Source of the DNA: Bradyrhizobium sp. AZCC 1610
Lineage (GTDB): Bacteria > Pseudomonadota > Alphaproteobacteria > Rhizobiales > Xanthobacteraceae
Direction of reading: 5' to 3'
DNA length: 64,000 nt
NCBI RefSeq assembly: GCF_036924515.1
Contig: NZ_JAZHRR010000001.1
Location: 3,319,001-3,383,000, forward strand
The stretch's first letter is position 1. The number at the start of each line of letters is the position of its first letter. The translations under genes were made by a program, and so were the position numbers. A model generated the notes under the pieces. The model had not been told where the DNA came from. It did no database searches and saw nothing but the letters and a program-made list of their open reading frames with translations. This document shows, piece by piece, positions 29,071 through 37,254 of the stretch.

Positions 29071-29103
29071 ACGGCCCCAGCGGGGCTTGGGGGCTGGGGC
29101 CGT
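29071..29103. terminator. GGCCCCAG-type hairpin
   Basis: Perfect 11-bp arms ACGGCCCCAGC/GCTGGGGCCGT. It is one of four hairpins in the window with the same GGCCCCAG/CTGGGGCC core. Confidence 0.6.
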
Positions 29104-29331
29104 AAAGGGATAAGCGCGTCTCCTGTGCCGAGAAACAAACTGGGTTCGGCACATTACCTAGATAGCAAATGGCAGATTACCTCGTACCTACTCTTTAGGG
29201 TGTCCAATCGGATCTTTTGAGGTGCCCCATTAGGCCGTTGTTCTGAGCCGGCGCGCATGGGAACGGGGAGGCAGCTAGGCGCGTTGATAGCGGCGCCAGT
29301 CAGTAGCCCCCGACTTGGCGCATTGGAATGG

Positions 29332-29364
29332 CGGCCCCAGTTATCGAGAGGGCTGGGGCCGTTT
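29332..29364 (+). terminator. GGCCCCAG-type terminator
   Basis: CGGCCCCAG/CTGGGGCCG arms followed by TTTC. It has the same core as 29071, 47336 and 57210. Confidence 0.6.
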
Positions 29365-29420
29365 CACTCCGAAAACGAAAAGCCCGGCAACCGGCCGGGC
29401 GATCCGCAATATCCGTGCTC

Positions 29421-29558
29421 TTACTTCGCTGGTTGTTGCCCGGCTGGTGGTGTCGTTGGTGCCGGTGTCTCACCCCCGAACCAGCCACCAGTCCAACCAA
29501 GCAGCGCAAGAACAACGATAACGGCCGCGACAATGCCGGCGATGACCCGATTGTCCAT
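29421..29558 (-). CDS. Small membrane protein (45 residues)
   Basis: The product starts MDNRVIAGIVAAVIVVLALL, one membrane helix, continues GWTGGWFGG, and ends in a Thr/Pro/Gln-rich tail (TPAPTTPPAGQQPAK). The Shine-Dalgarno GGGAGGCGGG lies directly before the ATG. I recall similar tiny proteins in Bradyrhizobium. Its function is unknown. The gene is below usual ORF-calling length. Confidence 0.65.
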   Translation of the reverse strand: MDNRVIAGIVAAVIVVLALLGWTGGWFGGETPAPTTPPAGQQPAK

Positions 29559-29629
29559 GTCCCGCCTCCCTGTTTGCTGTGAATCTACGGCAACGCATCA
29601 TGCAGATGATAGTTCAGCTACTTAGCCTG

Positions 29630-29713
29630 CGGGCACTGAACGCCGACAAGGTTCGGGAGTTTGCGGAAAGCAAAGGGCACCACTGGGGCCGGAGAAAGCT
29701 TAAGAGGGGACCA
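29630..29713 (+). pseudogene. C-terminal fragment of the HWGRRKL family
   Basis: The frame reads RALNADKVREFAESKGHHWG then RRKLKRGP and runs straight into the next gene. It matches the end of the relic at 49957-50193 (HVREFNPSRK, HWGRRKLARDR). Only the tail survives; the stop that normally overlaps the next ATG is gone, so the two frames are fused. Confidence 0.6.
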
Positions 29714-29860
29714 ATGACCGTGCTCATCTACGTGGATACGAGCAAGCAGGTCGGAGACCCCGATCACCTCAAAGTCTTTGCGAATGCCGACGCCGCGGAG
29801 AAATGGTTCGAGGAAAACGACCCCGAAGGCGTGGCGTTTGAGTATGAGGTTCTTGGATGA
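29714..29860 (+). CDS. Small protein of the recurrent KQVGDxDHLKVFA family, copy 1
   Basis: A 48-residue protein with YVDTSKQVGDPDHLKVFA followed by DAAEKWFEENDPEGVAFEYE. Two homologues lie at 47697-47864 and 50190-50372. It has a strong GAGGGG ribosome site seven bases before the ATG. It sits downstream of the tail of a second family, as does copy 3, which implies an old two-gene module. I do not know the function; the compact beta/alpha pattern suggests a folded domain. Confidence 0.7.
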   Translation: MTVLIYVDTSKQVGDPDHLKVFANADAAEKWFEENDPEGVAFEYEVLG

Positions 29861-30137
29861 GCGCCTCTCTACGAAAAGCCCGGCACTATGCCGGGCCAAT
29901 CGAGAATATGCTTCCAATCTAGCAATAGCGAGATTGAACCACACGGCGTTCTCATTGTCGGTTCGGTTGCCGACTCCCACGGGAAAAATCGGCAAAGCCC
30001 GTTACCCGAGCCTTTCTTGGATCTTTGCCAACCGATCATCAATGCACCGCATAGGCGCGAGGCTAGATCGTTAGACAAAATCAGGCCCGCCAGCGTGAAC
30101 CGGCGGGCCCTTGGTTGTCAGCGCCGGATCAGGCGCG

Positions 30138-30392
30138 TCAGTTCGCCCTCTCGGTTTCCAGCGCCAGCAATTCGGGCGCCACGGCGTTTTGATCCAGTCC
30201 AACCGCCATGTAGGAAAGCTTCGCCATCAGCTCGGCCGGCAGGATCAGCTTAATGGTCACGCTCTGGTAGCCGGGGCTTTCCAGGCTCGGGATCGTGAAC
30301 ACCAATCGACGGCAGGGCCCGAGCACGTCAATCCGTGCGATGTCGTGGCAGTACATATCGCAAGCTTGATCTATCAGCCGGTCGTTGTCCAT
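30138..30392 (-). CDS. Hypothetical protein of the element
   Basis: An 84-residue protein starting MDNDRLIDQACDMYCHDIAR with a beta-rich middle (LVFTIPSLESPGYQSVTIKL). It begins inside the TGATG overlap with the upstream gene, so it is translationally coupled to 30392-31195. No family is recognised. Confidence 0.62.
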   Translation of the reverse strand: MDNDRLIDQACDMYCHDIARIDVLGPCRRLVFTIPSLESPGYQSVTIKLILPAELMAKLSYMAVGLDQNAVAPELLALETERAN

Positions 30393-31195
30393 CACGCCAC
30401 AGCCCCTCTGGCGAATCCTCTGATTTCCTCCAGCAGCTTCTCCAGCGGCTCAACGTCGAACATCTCATCGTGAGTTTCTATAACGCGTACCCTGACTAAC
30501 AAGCCGGCCTTCGTCGTTGGTTTGATCTTGAAGATTCTCTTGCCGATTTTTGCCGTCTTGATTGATGCTCGATTCCAGGCGTCCCAAGCCTTGTGATAAC
30601 CGGTCTCAGTTGCGGCCACTTCCCAGATTTCGTTCCATTCCTTCCATCCCTTTTCGCTATCTACTGCAGCCCGGCAAGATTCATGGTTATTGGGGTCGAT
30701 ACCCATCTTCTCGCCTCTGATCCGATCGCAGTCCGAACTAAGCCGCCTCACATCCATCTTTAGTGACTGTTCGATTGCGAGCAACCGCTCAAACTCTTCG
30801 CCTAGCTTGAGGAGATCCGCCTCGGGATGTGGCCAGCCTGGAGGCAGCGGCGGCCGCTCGCCGCTATCAGCGTGGTTCAGACCGAGATCTTCTTTGGGCT
30901 GCCTCCAATCCACGCCCACCAGGTCCAATACGGCGGCCGCCCGTGTCGATGGCTGCGGGAGGTCGCGCCAATCGCCGTCACCGCGGAAATGCCAGCCGGC
31001 TCCCGCGTTGTCATAATAATCGTAACGCTCAGCGTCAGCACCCATGTCCGGCCACAACTCGCCGCAAAGGATGCGCCGCTCCATGAAGAGCCAGGAAGCA
31101 TATGCCTCGAGCGCGCGCCGATCTGAGGTCTGCGTCATCGCTGGCGCAGTGGTGGGTACGGCGGCGATAGCCGCGGTCGATACGAACATATTCAT
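30392..31195 (-). CDS. Hypothetical protein of the element with N-terminal hydrophobic segment
   Basis: A 267-residue protein. MNMFVSTAAIAAVPTTAPAM resembles a short signal or anchor. The rest is charged and helical with many tryptophans (WRDLPQP, DWRQPKEDLG, KGWKEWNEIW). A GGAGG site precedes the chosen ATG; a longer upstream in-frame reading contains no better start. The stop overlaps the next gene. No family is recognised; it may be phage-derived. Confidence 0.65.
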   Translation of the reverse strand: MNMFVSTAAIAAVPTTAPAMTQTSDRRALEAYASWLFMERRILCGELWPDMGADAERYDYYDNAGAGWHFRGDGDWRDLPQPSTRAAAVLDLVGVDWRQPKEDLGLNHADSGERPPLPPGWPHPEADLLKLGEEFERLLAIEQSLKMDVRRLSSDCDRIRGEKMGIDPNNHESCRAAVDSEKGWKEWNEIWEVAATETGYHKAWDAWNRASIKTAKIGKRIFKIKPTTKAGLLVRVRVIETHDEMFDVEPLEKLLEEIRGFARGAVA

Positions 31196-31481
31196 TAGTG
31201 ACCTCCTACTGACTGCAGCCCCGCTTCCGAGAATCCCTGAACCGCGGGTTGGTTCTGGCTCGTTTTTGACTCCCTGCCCTGCAGGAGCGTGGCTGGTTAG
31301 AATCACTGGAGGTGAGGACAATTGAACGGCGCCTGGGGCGCTCTGGCATATGGGCGTGTTTGTGGGTGGCGTGCTAAGCACGCGGTCAGCCTTGGGCATG
31401 GTCGCTTCCTTGCTTGGGGTTAAAGCCGGGCAGGATGTTTCCGCACTTGCCCGGCTTGCTATTTTATGACATTATAAATTT

Positions 31482-31676
31482 ATGAAGTCAAGAATAAATA
31501 ACGTCAAAAAATCCCGCGGCCGTCCTCCTGTGGAGAGCGAGGCCGTGACTGTGCGCATTACAACTGATGCACTGCGAGAAATCGACGACTGGCGACGATT
31601 GCAGGACGACCTTCCAGGCCGCCCCGAAGCCATCCGCCGGCTTGTGGAGCTAGGGCTGAAGGCGAAGGGGAAATAG
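31482..31676 (+). CDS. Ribbon-helix-helix type regulator
   Basis: A 64-residue protein. The basic N-terminus KKSRGRPPVESEAVTVRIT forms the ribbon strand, and ALREIDDWRRLQ and GRPEAIRRLVELGLKAK form the two helices of a CopG/Arc-like fold. Such proteins repress promoters of phages, plasmids and toxin-antitoxin loci. No toxin gene is adjacent. A truncated relative lies at 48495-48560. Confidence 0.75.
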   Translation: MKSRINNVKKSRGRPPVESEAVTVRITTDALREIDDWRRLQDDLPGRPEAIRRLVELGLKAKGK

Positions 31677-31737
31677 CCAGTACTGGAGGCCTAAAATAGC
31701 AAAGCCCCACCTTACGGCAGGGCCTTGCGTATTAGAC

Positions 31738-31754
31738 ACTCGCGTCTCCAGTTG
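31738..31754. repeat. Inverted copy of the tRNA-Ser-like 3' end
   Basis: CACTCGCGTCTCCAGTT is the reverse complement of 31965-31981, that is, the 3' acceptor and CCA region of the tRNA at 31969-32058. The copies lie 210 bp apart. It may be a relic of an attachment or recombination event. Confidence 0.7.
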
Positions 31755-31968
31755 GGTTTCCCCAACACGACCAAAGCGACTCGGGCGAACCCGGTGGTGT
31801 AGTCGCAGTGATCACGTGAAACATATATGCCCGTACATTTACGAACAATAGGTAAAGCGCAGCCCAGCTACGCGGAAGAATGAGAATATTTGCGGAACAA
31901 ATCCCCGAGAGGGAGGTGGGGCGAGTGTGGTGCTCGCCCCGGTATTCTTCCTCCTGCCAGTCTCAAAC

Positions 31969-32058
31969 TGGAGACGCGAGTGGGATTCGAACCCACGAGG
32001 ACACCACATCCTGCTACGGTTTTCAAAGCCGACCCGTTAACCACTCCGGCACCGCGTC
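31969..32058 (-). tRNA. tRNA-Ser-like gene (anticodon TGA) inside the element
   Basis: A 90-nt class II tRNA. The acceptor GACGCGG/TCGCGTC, D-stem CCG/CGG, loop TTTGAAA with TGA, long variable arm (AGGA/TCCT), T-arm GTGGGTTCGAATCCCAC and encoded CCA are visible. The anticodon stem pairs at only three of five positions and the discriminator is T instead of G, so serylation is uncertain. It is probably phage-borne. Confidence 0.72.
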
Positions 32059-32243
32059 ACCCAAAAGATAGGGCCGCTACAGTGCAGAGTCCAACGAAGC
32101 AGGCGAGATTTTGTTATTCCCAATGCGGTTTCTTTTCCTTGACACTATTTTCGCGAATCAGCCGCCTGTCCCCTGATTCGCTCCCCTCCATTGACTCAAC
32201 CGCCGCGAGAAGGTGGAATGGGGCTTTGTTGGGGAGTTGTGTT

Positions 32244-32744
32244 ATGCGCTACGTATTCGCTCTTTTTCTATTATTCTGTATCAAGCCGGCATCAGCGTCG
32301 CCATGTTACTCAACCGCGCCGGATGGCTCATCCTACTTTTGCGCACTCGGTACCATTAATCTGGCGTCTGCTGAACCCGTCCATGTCGGGGACATCGTTG
32401 AACTAGTTGCGATCGTTGGCGGGCCCGGGCCTTTTTCTAACCCCACGCTCTGGGATTATGGCGTCTTCGACGGCCTCCTTATTTCGAGTGGTCCGGCCTC
32501 ATTCACGTTTGAGGGCACATTCAACCAGGCCGGACTCTGGCCTCTTTTCATGACTTTCCAGGATGGTTACGGCAATGAAGGGTGTGCAGGGGGCGGGCCT
32601 CCCGGATGCGGTTCTTATTTAATTGAAGTTCTGCCAGCGGCACAGGTCACTCCCGTTCCCGAACCATCCACTTGGGCGATGCTGCTGATCGGGTTTGCAG
32701 GGGTTGGCTTCGCTGCTTTTCGGCGCAGACTTAAGCCGGCCTAA
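32244..32744 (+). CDS. PEP-CTERM protein carried by the element
   Basis: A 166-residue exported protein with signal peptide MRYVFALFLLFCIKPASA, a small beta-type domain with cysteines (SPCYST, YFCALG, NEGCAGGG, GCGSY), and the complete tail [20 protein letters not shown] followed by FRRR. GGGAG precedes the ATG. It is unusual cargo for a phage-type element. Its stop overlaps that of the convergent SGNH gene by 14 bp, and the base composition is less GC-rich than its neighbours. Confidence 0.85.
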   Translation: MRYVFALFLLFCIKPASASPCYSTAPDGSSYFCALGTINLASAEPVHVGDIVELVAIVGGPGPFSNPTLWDYGVFDGLLISSGPASFTFEGTFNQAGLWPLFMTFQDGYGNEGCAGGGPPGCGSYLIEVLPAAQVTPVPEPSTWAMLLIGFAGVGFAAFRRRLKPA

Positions 32745-34755
32745 CTGCGATAGTCACCGCCACACTCTCCCGCGCACCGGCCAGCGTGAAAGCCGCCGGA
32801 TCATCGCTCGACGCAATAGCGGCCTTCGTCGCAACGGCTGCGCACGTTCCCAAACCGTTGGTCGAACTGGTTTGATTTTGATTAGTGGCATACCCTGTCG
32901 GGTAGGCCGTAACCAGAGGATCCGACGCGCCGCTACGCGCCATCTCCGCCACGATGAAAAGGTTGTTGTCACCGCCCCAGCTCGGCGTAACAGCGGCAGG
33001 ATCAGGCGCGGCCGTATTTGCAGACGATGGCGTGCTGGCTTCCAGTGGCGTTCCAGGTGCCCTATGCCCGGTGATCCTCAGCGATCGACTGGTGACGCGA
33101 GTGGCAACTGCGGTTGCCATCGCCACGCTTGCGCCCTCGGAACCGCTGGCAGTCTTCCAGAAAATTGTGCCGCGCAGCCCGCCTGCCGTTGTGGTCGTCG
33201 TCAAGACATTCCAGCCCGAAGGCGTGATGATATCTTGATCGTAAGATGCGGCGATTACGACAAGCAAATTGCCGGCCGCAATACTCGCCGGCAGCGCTGC
33301 CGTATTGTTGGTAAGGTTGAAGCCAACCGTTCCGTTGACCGCCGCTACTACGGGCGCCGTGCCGGCTGCAGCAAATGAAACATAGTTTGTTCCGTTCGTG
33401 CAAAGCGGCAACGCCAACGCGCTATTGTCGAGCACAGGCGCCGAAATGTCCGGCAGCTTGTCATAGAGATATCGCAGCACGCGGCTGTTGCCGATGCTGG
33501 CATGCGTGAGCGTGATCGACGATGCGGACGCGCGAGCGCCGGTACAGTCGTTCCAGGTAGAACCGGCATCGTCGCTGATCTCAAAGCCCTTGATGCCGGT
33601 TGTTGGCGTGAAGTCCGTGCCGAGCCCGAGCGTTAGATTGATTGTGCTGGTTGTCCCGTCGACAACCGCGCCGGTTGACATGAAGAACGATGCCGGGTCG
33701 GTTTCTTCGCCCTCCAGATAAGCCAGCGTCTGAGCAAATCGGGCGCCGCAAACTTCGCTGCTTGCAGCCGCAAGGTGCAGCCCGTCCGATAATGTCGCGT
33801 CCAGCATCGAATGCGAGTAGATGACATTCGAAAGCGTCGAGGCCGCCGTGAGCAAGGCGGTTTGGATTCGTGCCCATGCTGGCGTAGGGTAGGACGGATC
33901 GGCAACCGTAGTAGTTGCAAGGCTGCAAAGCACGAAGGGCATTTGCGGCCGCGTGCGGCCTGTCAACGTGCATAGATCGTTGCAGAGTCCATCTAGCGCC
34001 GAGACATAGGCCGCCGCTGTCGTGCCGCTGTTGGCATCGGATGATCCGTGAAACCACAAGGTATATTCGGCATCGCCGCCGGCAGCGGCAATTTGAGCGG
34101 CAAGGTTATCCCAATTCGCATGTGGCGAAACCAGATTTGCAATCGGCGTGCCGTTCACCGAACCGTTGAGCGCAGCGCAGGGAATCCCAACTTTCGATTG
34201 GAAGTCATTAAGCAGCTTACGGATGCCGTTCGCTGCCGGCACCGCTGCCCAATTGGTGCCGTTAAAGTAGGTCGTTCCCGCCGCCGCTGCATCCGGAGAA
34301 CCGTCGCTGTCTCCAGTTAAACCGAGCATGAACGATTGGCCGTACAAAACCAGAAGCGCACCGACATAGAACGGGTTCGACCCCGTCTGCGCCAACCCCG
34401 TCGCATTCGCCGGCCGCGCCTTGACGTAGTAGCTGCCGCCCTGTGCCACGCCTGTAATCGTCGCCGACCATGCACCGCCGCCGATTGAGCCGCTGCTGGC
34501 GGTTGTCCAATCCTTGACGACGGAATCGTCGGAGACCTTGAGAACCTGCAGCTCGATCGCGCTGGGTGTGCCGCCGCTGTAAGTGCCCGATGCGGATACA
34601 GGGCCGGTTGTTAGAGACTTGGTGCGCTGGAATAGGCGACCGCTGGCAATGTCGGTTAGTACGAATCCAGTCGGCGGGGTCGCTGCGCTCGCATGCCCTC
34701 CGCCCGCTCCCATGCTCCCCATCTGGCGCCGCGCGCCTGTTCCACCAAAAGCCAT
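32731..34755 (-). CDS. Phage tail-fibre-like protein with SGNH/sialate O-acetylesterase domain
   Basis: A 674-residue protein. The N-terminus (MAFGGTGARRQMGSMGAGGG) is Gly-rich. A beta-sandwich region follows, then an SGNH-type hydrolase (LLVLYGQSFMLGLTGDSD with the nucleophile-type GQS, and LWFHGSSDANSG). Ser/Thr-rich beta modules end the protein. SGNH domains on tail fibres de-acetylate surface polysaccharide during adsorption. It is the last gene of the minus-strand tail operon. A host-range function is inferred. Confidence 0.72.
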   Translation of the reverse strand: MAFGGTGARRQMGSMGAGGGHASAATPPTGFVLTDIASGRLFQRTKSLTTGPVSASGTYSGGTPSAIELQVLKVSDDSVVKDWTTASSGSIGGGAWSATITGVAQGGSYYVKARPANATGLAQTGSNPFYVGALLVLYGQSFMLGLTGDSDGSPDAAAAGTTYFNGTNWAAVPAANGIRKLLNDFQSKVGIPCAALNGSVNGTPIANLVSPHANWDNLAAQIAAAGGDAEYTLWFHGSSDANSGTTAAAYVSALDGLCNDLCTLTGRTRPQMPFVLCSLATTTVADPSYPTPAWARIQTALLTAASTLSNVIYSHSMLDATLSDGLHLAAASSEVCGARFAQTLAYLEGEETDPASFFMSTGAVVDGTTSTINLTLGLGTDFTPTTGIKGFEISDDAGSTWNDCTGARASASSITLTHASIGNSRVLRYLYDKLPDISAPVLDNSALALPLCTNGTNYVSFAAAGTAPVVAAVNGTVGFNLTNNTAALPASIAAGNLLVVIAASYDQDIITPSGWNVLTTTTTAGGLRGTIFWKTASGSEGASVAMATAVATRVTSRSLRITGHRAPGTPLEASTPSSANTAAPDPAAVTPSWGGDNNLFIVAEMARSGASDPLVTAYPTGYATNQNQTSSTNGLGTCAAVATKAAIASSDDPAAFTLAGARESVAVTIAVRPA

Positions 34756-34756
34756 T

Positions 34757-35119
34757 TCAAACGATTCCTGAATGTGAGTAATGGAAGCGGCGGTTGAAAT
34801 TTCCGGTGCCCTGCTCTTTCTGCCAGGCCTCGAGCTTGAGCCGTCCGGCAATGCGGCGCGGATCGTCGTTTGATCCCAGCGCTACGCTTTTGCCGGACGG
34901 CTTCCCCTGCTCGTCGCAAAGGTCCAGCACGCCATCGGACACAAAGTAGAAAGCCGGTTCTGCCGCCCCAGGATCTCCTGGACCGATCGGCGCCGCTGTC
35001 TGCACCCAAATCGATTTAACCTCTGGCTTGGCGCGTGTTGGCGTGGCGCGTACCGGAGCAATGGGCGCAATTCCCGTTGCCTCTCTCGCGCGTCGCTCCA
35101 GTGCATCAAGCCAGCCCAT
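34757..35119 (-). CDS. Hypothetical tail-operon protein
   Basis: A 120-residue protein starting MGWLDALERRAREATGIAPI. The middle is beta-rich (FYFVSDGVLDLCDEQGKPSG) and the end is basic. The start overlaps the preceding stop (TGATG), and the next gene starts almost at its stop. No family is recognised. Confidence 0.65.
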   Translation of the reverse strand: MGWLDALERRAREATGIAPIAPVRATPTRAKPEVKSIWVQTAAPIGPGDPGAAEPAFYFVSDGVLDLCDEQGKPSGKSVALGSNDDPRRIAGRLKLEAWQKEQGTGNFNRRFHYSHSGIV

Positions 35120-35292
35120 CAGTGCAACGTTTCACTCTCATGGCAAAGGCTGGTCTCGAAATCGTCGAGGGCTTCAATGGCGCGCTTCCTCGTCACGCCC
35201 ATCAGCTCTACGACACGGGCAATAATCCGCTGACGCTCGGCAACGCGAGCCATCAATTCAGGATCGGTGATACCGTCCAAAAGGCCGATCAT
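35119..35292 (-). CDS. Short helical tail-operon protein
   Basis: A 57-residue protein beginning MIGLLDGITDPELMARVAER with a second helix (IIARVVELMGVTRKRAIEAL). It is linked by ATGA to the upstream gene and by TGATG to the downstream one, which strongly supports translation. Confidence 0.68.
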   Translation of the reverse strand: MIGLLDGITDPELMARVAERQRIIARVVELMGVTRKRAIEALDDFETSLCHESETLH

Positions 35293-35501
35293 GGCGCCCG
35301 CTCCGCTTCCTGCTTAAGGGCGAGATACTGCGAGCACCGGCAGCCGGGCGCTTTCGCCGTCGCCATCTGTCGAAGCACGGGGCTTGGAATGCCGGGGCAC
35401 TCTTTCGCTTCCTTGGCAACGCGTGCATCAATGAATGCATCGATCTCGGCGCGTAGTTTCTCTATCCGCTCTTCAAGCGGCGGCGATTTGAGGATTGCCA
35501 T
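35289..35501 (-). CDS. Short coiled-coil tail-operon protein
   Basis: A 70-residue protein. LEERIEKLRAEIDAFIDARV is a predicted coiled coil; cysteines occur in KECPGIP and CRCSQY near the end. The ATGA overlap with the next gene and a 29-bp overlap with the previous one mark a tightly packed operon. Confidence 0.65.
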   Translation of the reverse strand: MAILKSPPLEERIEKLRAEIDAFIDARVAKEAKECPGIPSPVLRQMATAKAPGCRCSQYLALKQEAERAP

Positions 35502-35802
35502 CTGTGACCTCTGCTGGTTTCTGGATTGCGGCCCCGTCAAGTTTTGCTTCCAGCTTGGCGATCTCGGCTTCCGCCAACACCAGCTTTTGCAGCGCCTTGG
35601 CGCGGTCGTTTTGGGCTCGCCGCACTTCGCGTTCGCGGTTCTTTTCGCGGGCGGCGTAGTAGACTTGAAGCTCTGGCGGCAGATGCAAAAATGCGAGCTT
35701 GGCCTCCTTTGACCATGACCGCGGCGCTTCCTCGTGCTTAAGAGCAACCAGGCGTTCGTTTGCTCGGGCCATCATCAGGGCCTCAATCACCGGGTTCGTC
35801 AC
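35473..35802 (-). CDS. Helical tail-operon protein
   Basis: A 109-residue charged protein with a long coiled coil (REREVRRAQNDRAKALQKLV...AEIAKLEAKL). It overlaps the genes on both sides by a few bases. No family is recognised. Confidence 0.68.
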   Translation of the reverse strand: MTNPVIEALMMARANERLVALKHEEAPRSWSKEAKLAFLHLPPELQVYYAAREKNREREVRRAQNDRAKALQKLVLAEAEIAKLEAKLDGAAIQKPAEVTDGNPQIAAA

Positions 35803-36044
35803 CGGCCGGCCTTCATCAGTGCCTGATGCATCGCTTCAAGCCTCAACCGCAGCGAAAGGTTGTCGCCGCTCTCCCGCGGGTTGTCGCCGTCGAAGCTGTC
35901 AGAAGCGGCGTCCATATCGTTCAGCATCCTGGCTCGCGTATTCTGGTCATAGACCCCGAACACGTCCGCAAGGTGCTCCGGCTTTGTCTCGACACCGTAG
36001 CCATTTCTCACTTGGGTTCTGGTCCGCTTCAGAAAGTCGTTCAT
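35799..36044 (-). CDS. Hypothetical tail-operon protein
   Basis: An 81-residue protein starting MNDFLKRTRTQVRNGYGVET. Its acidic middle is SDSFDGDNPRESGDN. It begins 2 bp after the stop of the 402-residue gene and overlaps the following gene by 4 bp. Confidence 0.63.
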   Translation of the reverse strand: MNDFLKRTRTQVRNGYGVETKPEHLADVFGVYDQNTRARMLNDMDAASDSFDGDNPRESGDNLSLRLRLEAMHQALMKAGR

Positions 36045-36045
36045 G

Positions 36046-37254
36046 TCATGCTCTCCGCAATGCGCCAATGAGCGCGCCAAGGTCACTGGCCTCGCCCCGG
36101 CCGCTATCGATCTTGCCTCGCGCTCTCGCCGTCCTCGCGTCCAGGGCGCTTGCTTGCCTCTCCCCCGAGGACGGGGCAACGCCAGGGCGTTGAACGGCAG
36201 GGGCCGACCTCGCCGACGCAACAACCTTGGCTTTCTGAATGTCGCGGTATTTCGCCGCCTCCCAGATGGTCCGTCGCGCTTCCGCCGTTGACAACACCGG
36301 ATTGGCCTTGAACACCTGCAACATTTGATCTCGGGGGATACCGTGCTCGGACAGGTAAGAGATCGTCGCATTGGTAGCCTCGTCAGCCGCCGACTTGTCG
36401 CCGCCGAACAGTTCAGTGAGCCGAGTATCTTCGGCCATCACGGTGGTCTCGAATTGCTGATGTTGGAGGCGGGACTGCTGCTGGGCGATCTGCTGTTGCG
36501 CCTGCACGATCGTATGCGCTCGGCCCAGAACGTTCATGGCCCGTTGGAATGCCGGCGGATCAACTTCAGCCAATACCGCCAGCCCTTGCTCAAACTGCGC
36601 AGGCGGTAGCCCCGCCAGGTGAGGAACGACCTCCGCCAACGTCGCCAGCGTGTGTACGCGCGCATTTTCCAATCCGGCGGTGTACGCATCATGCACTTGG
36701 CCGGCCTTCGCGAACTCCGCCTCGACTGCGGCGCGGACTTGCGGCTTGGCCAAGGCTTCCGCGACGTCACGCTCGACGCCGGTTTCCATCATCGCCGCCA
36801 CCTCTGCGCTCGGTGCGGTCTCGACGCTAGGCTTGGCGGCCTCTGTCTTTTGAGCCGGGCTGGTTTCGCCGAGAAGCTCGGGTCCCAGCTCGGCGCGCAG
36901 ATTGTCGGCCCAAGCCGCAACCTCTTCATTCCCAACGGTCTGAATGAGGCTTTCGTGCGCTCGCCGCTCTTCGCCCAGATGCTCGGCGAACTGTTGCTGA
37001 GTGAGCGCCTCCTTGAGCTCGCCGTCATCCTCCTTTGTCAGCCCGAGAACGGGCTCTGGTTCAGGATCATGCCCGCGCATCTCGGCGAAGGACTCGGCAA
37101 GCTCTTTCGAGTCTTCCGGCCCTTTCTCTGCAGGATCTTCAGCCTTGGGCACGTAGCCGGCCTTATGCATCTCATAGGCTTCGCCCGTGAGATTGGCGCC
37201 GCTTTCCGCGAATTGACCGGCATCGTTGCGCGGAGTGTCAGATTCCGACATCAA
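36046..37254 (-). CDS. Acidic helical phage protein (scaffold-like)
   Basis: A 402-residue protein (or from the second Met). The start MMSESDTPRNDAGQFAESG is followed by an acidic, Glu-rich N-terminal third, then long helices with Gln-rich coiled coil (IVQAQQQIAQQQSRLQHQQF) and a basic tail (ARTARARGKIDSGRGEASDL). The composition and size resemble head scaffolding proteins of podoviruses, but no capsid gene adjoins it, so the role is uncertain. The start overlaps the tail-collar gene by 4 bp. Confidence 0.6.
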   Translation of the reverse strand: MMSESDTPRNDAGQFAESGANLTGEAYEMHKAGYVPKAEDPAEKGPEDSKELAESFAEMRGHDPEPEPVLGLTKEDDGELKEALTQQQFAEHLGEERRAHESLIQTVGNEEVAAWADNLRAELGPELLGETSPAQKTEAAKPSVETAPSAEVAAMMETGVERDVAEALAKPQVRAAVEAEFAKAGQVHDAYTAGLENARVHTLATLAEVVPHLAGLPPAQFEQGLAVLAEVDPPAFQRAMNVLGRAHTIVQAQQQIAQQQSRLQHQQFETTVMAEDTRLTELFGGDKSAADEATNATISYLSEHGIPRDQMLQVFKANPVLSTAEARRTIWEAAKYRDIQKAKVVASARSAPAVQRPGVAPSSGERQASALDARTARARGKIDSGRGEASDLGALIGALRRA

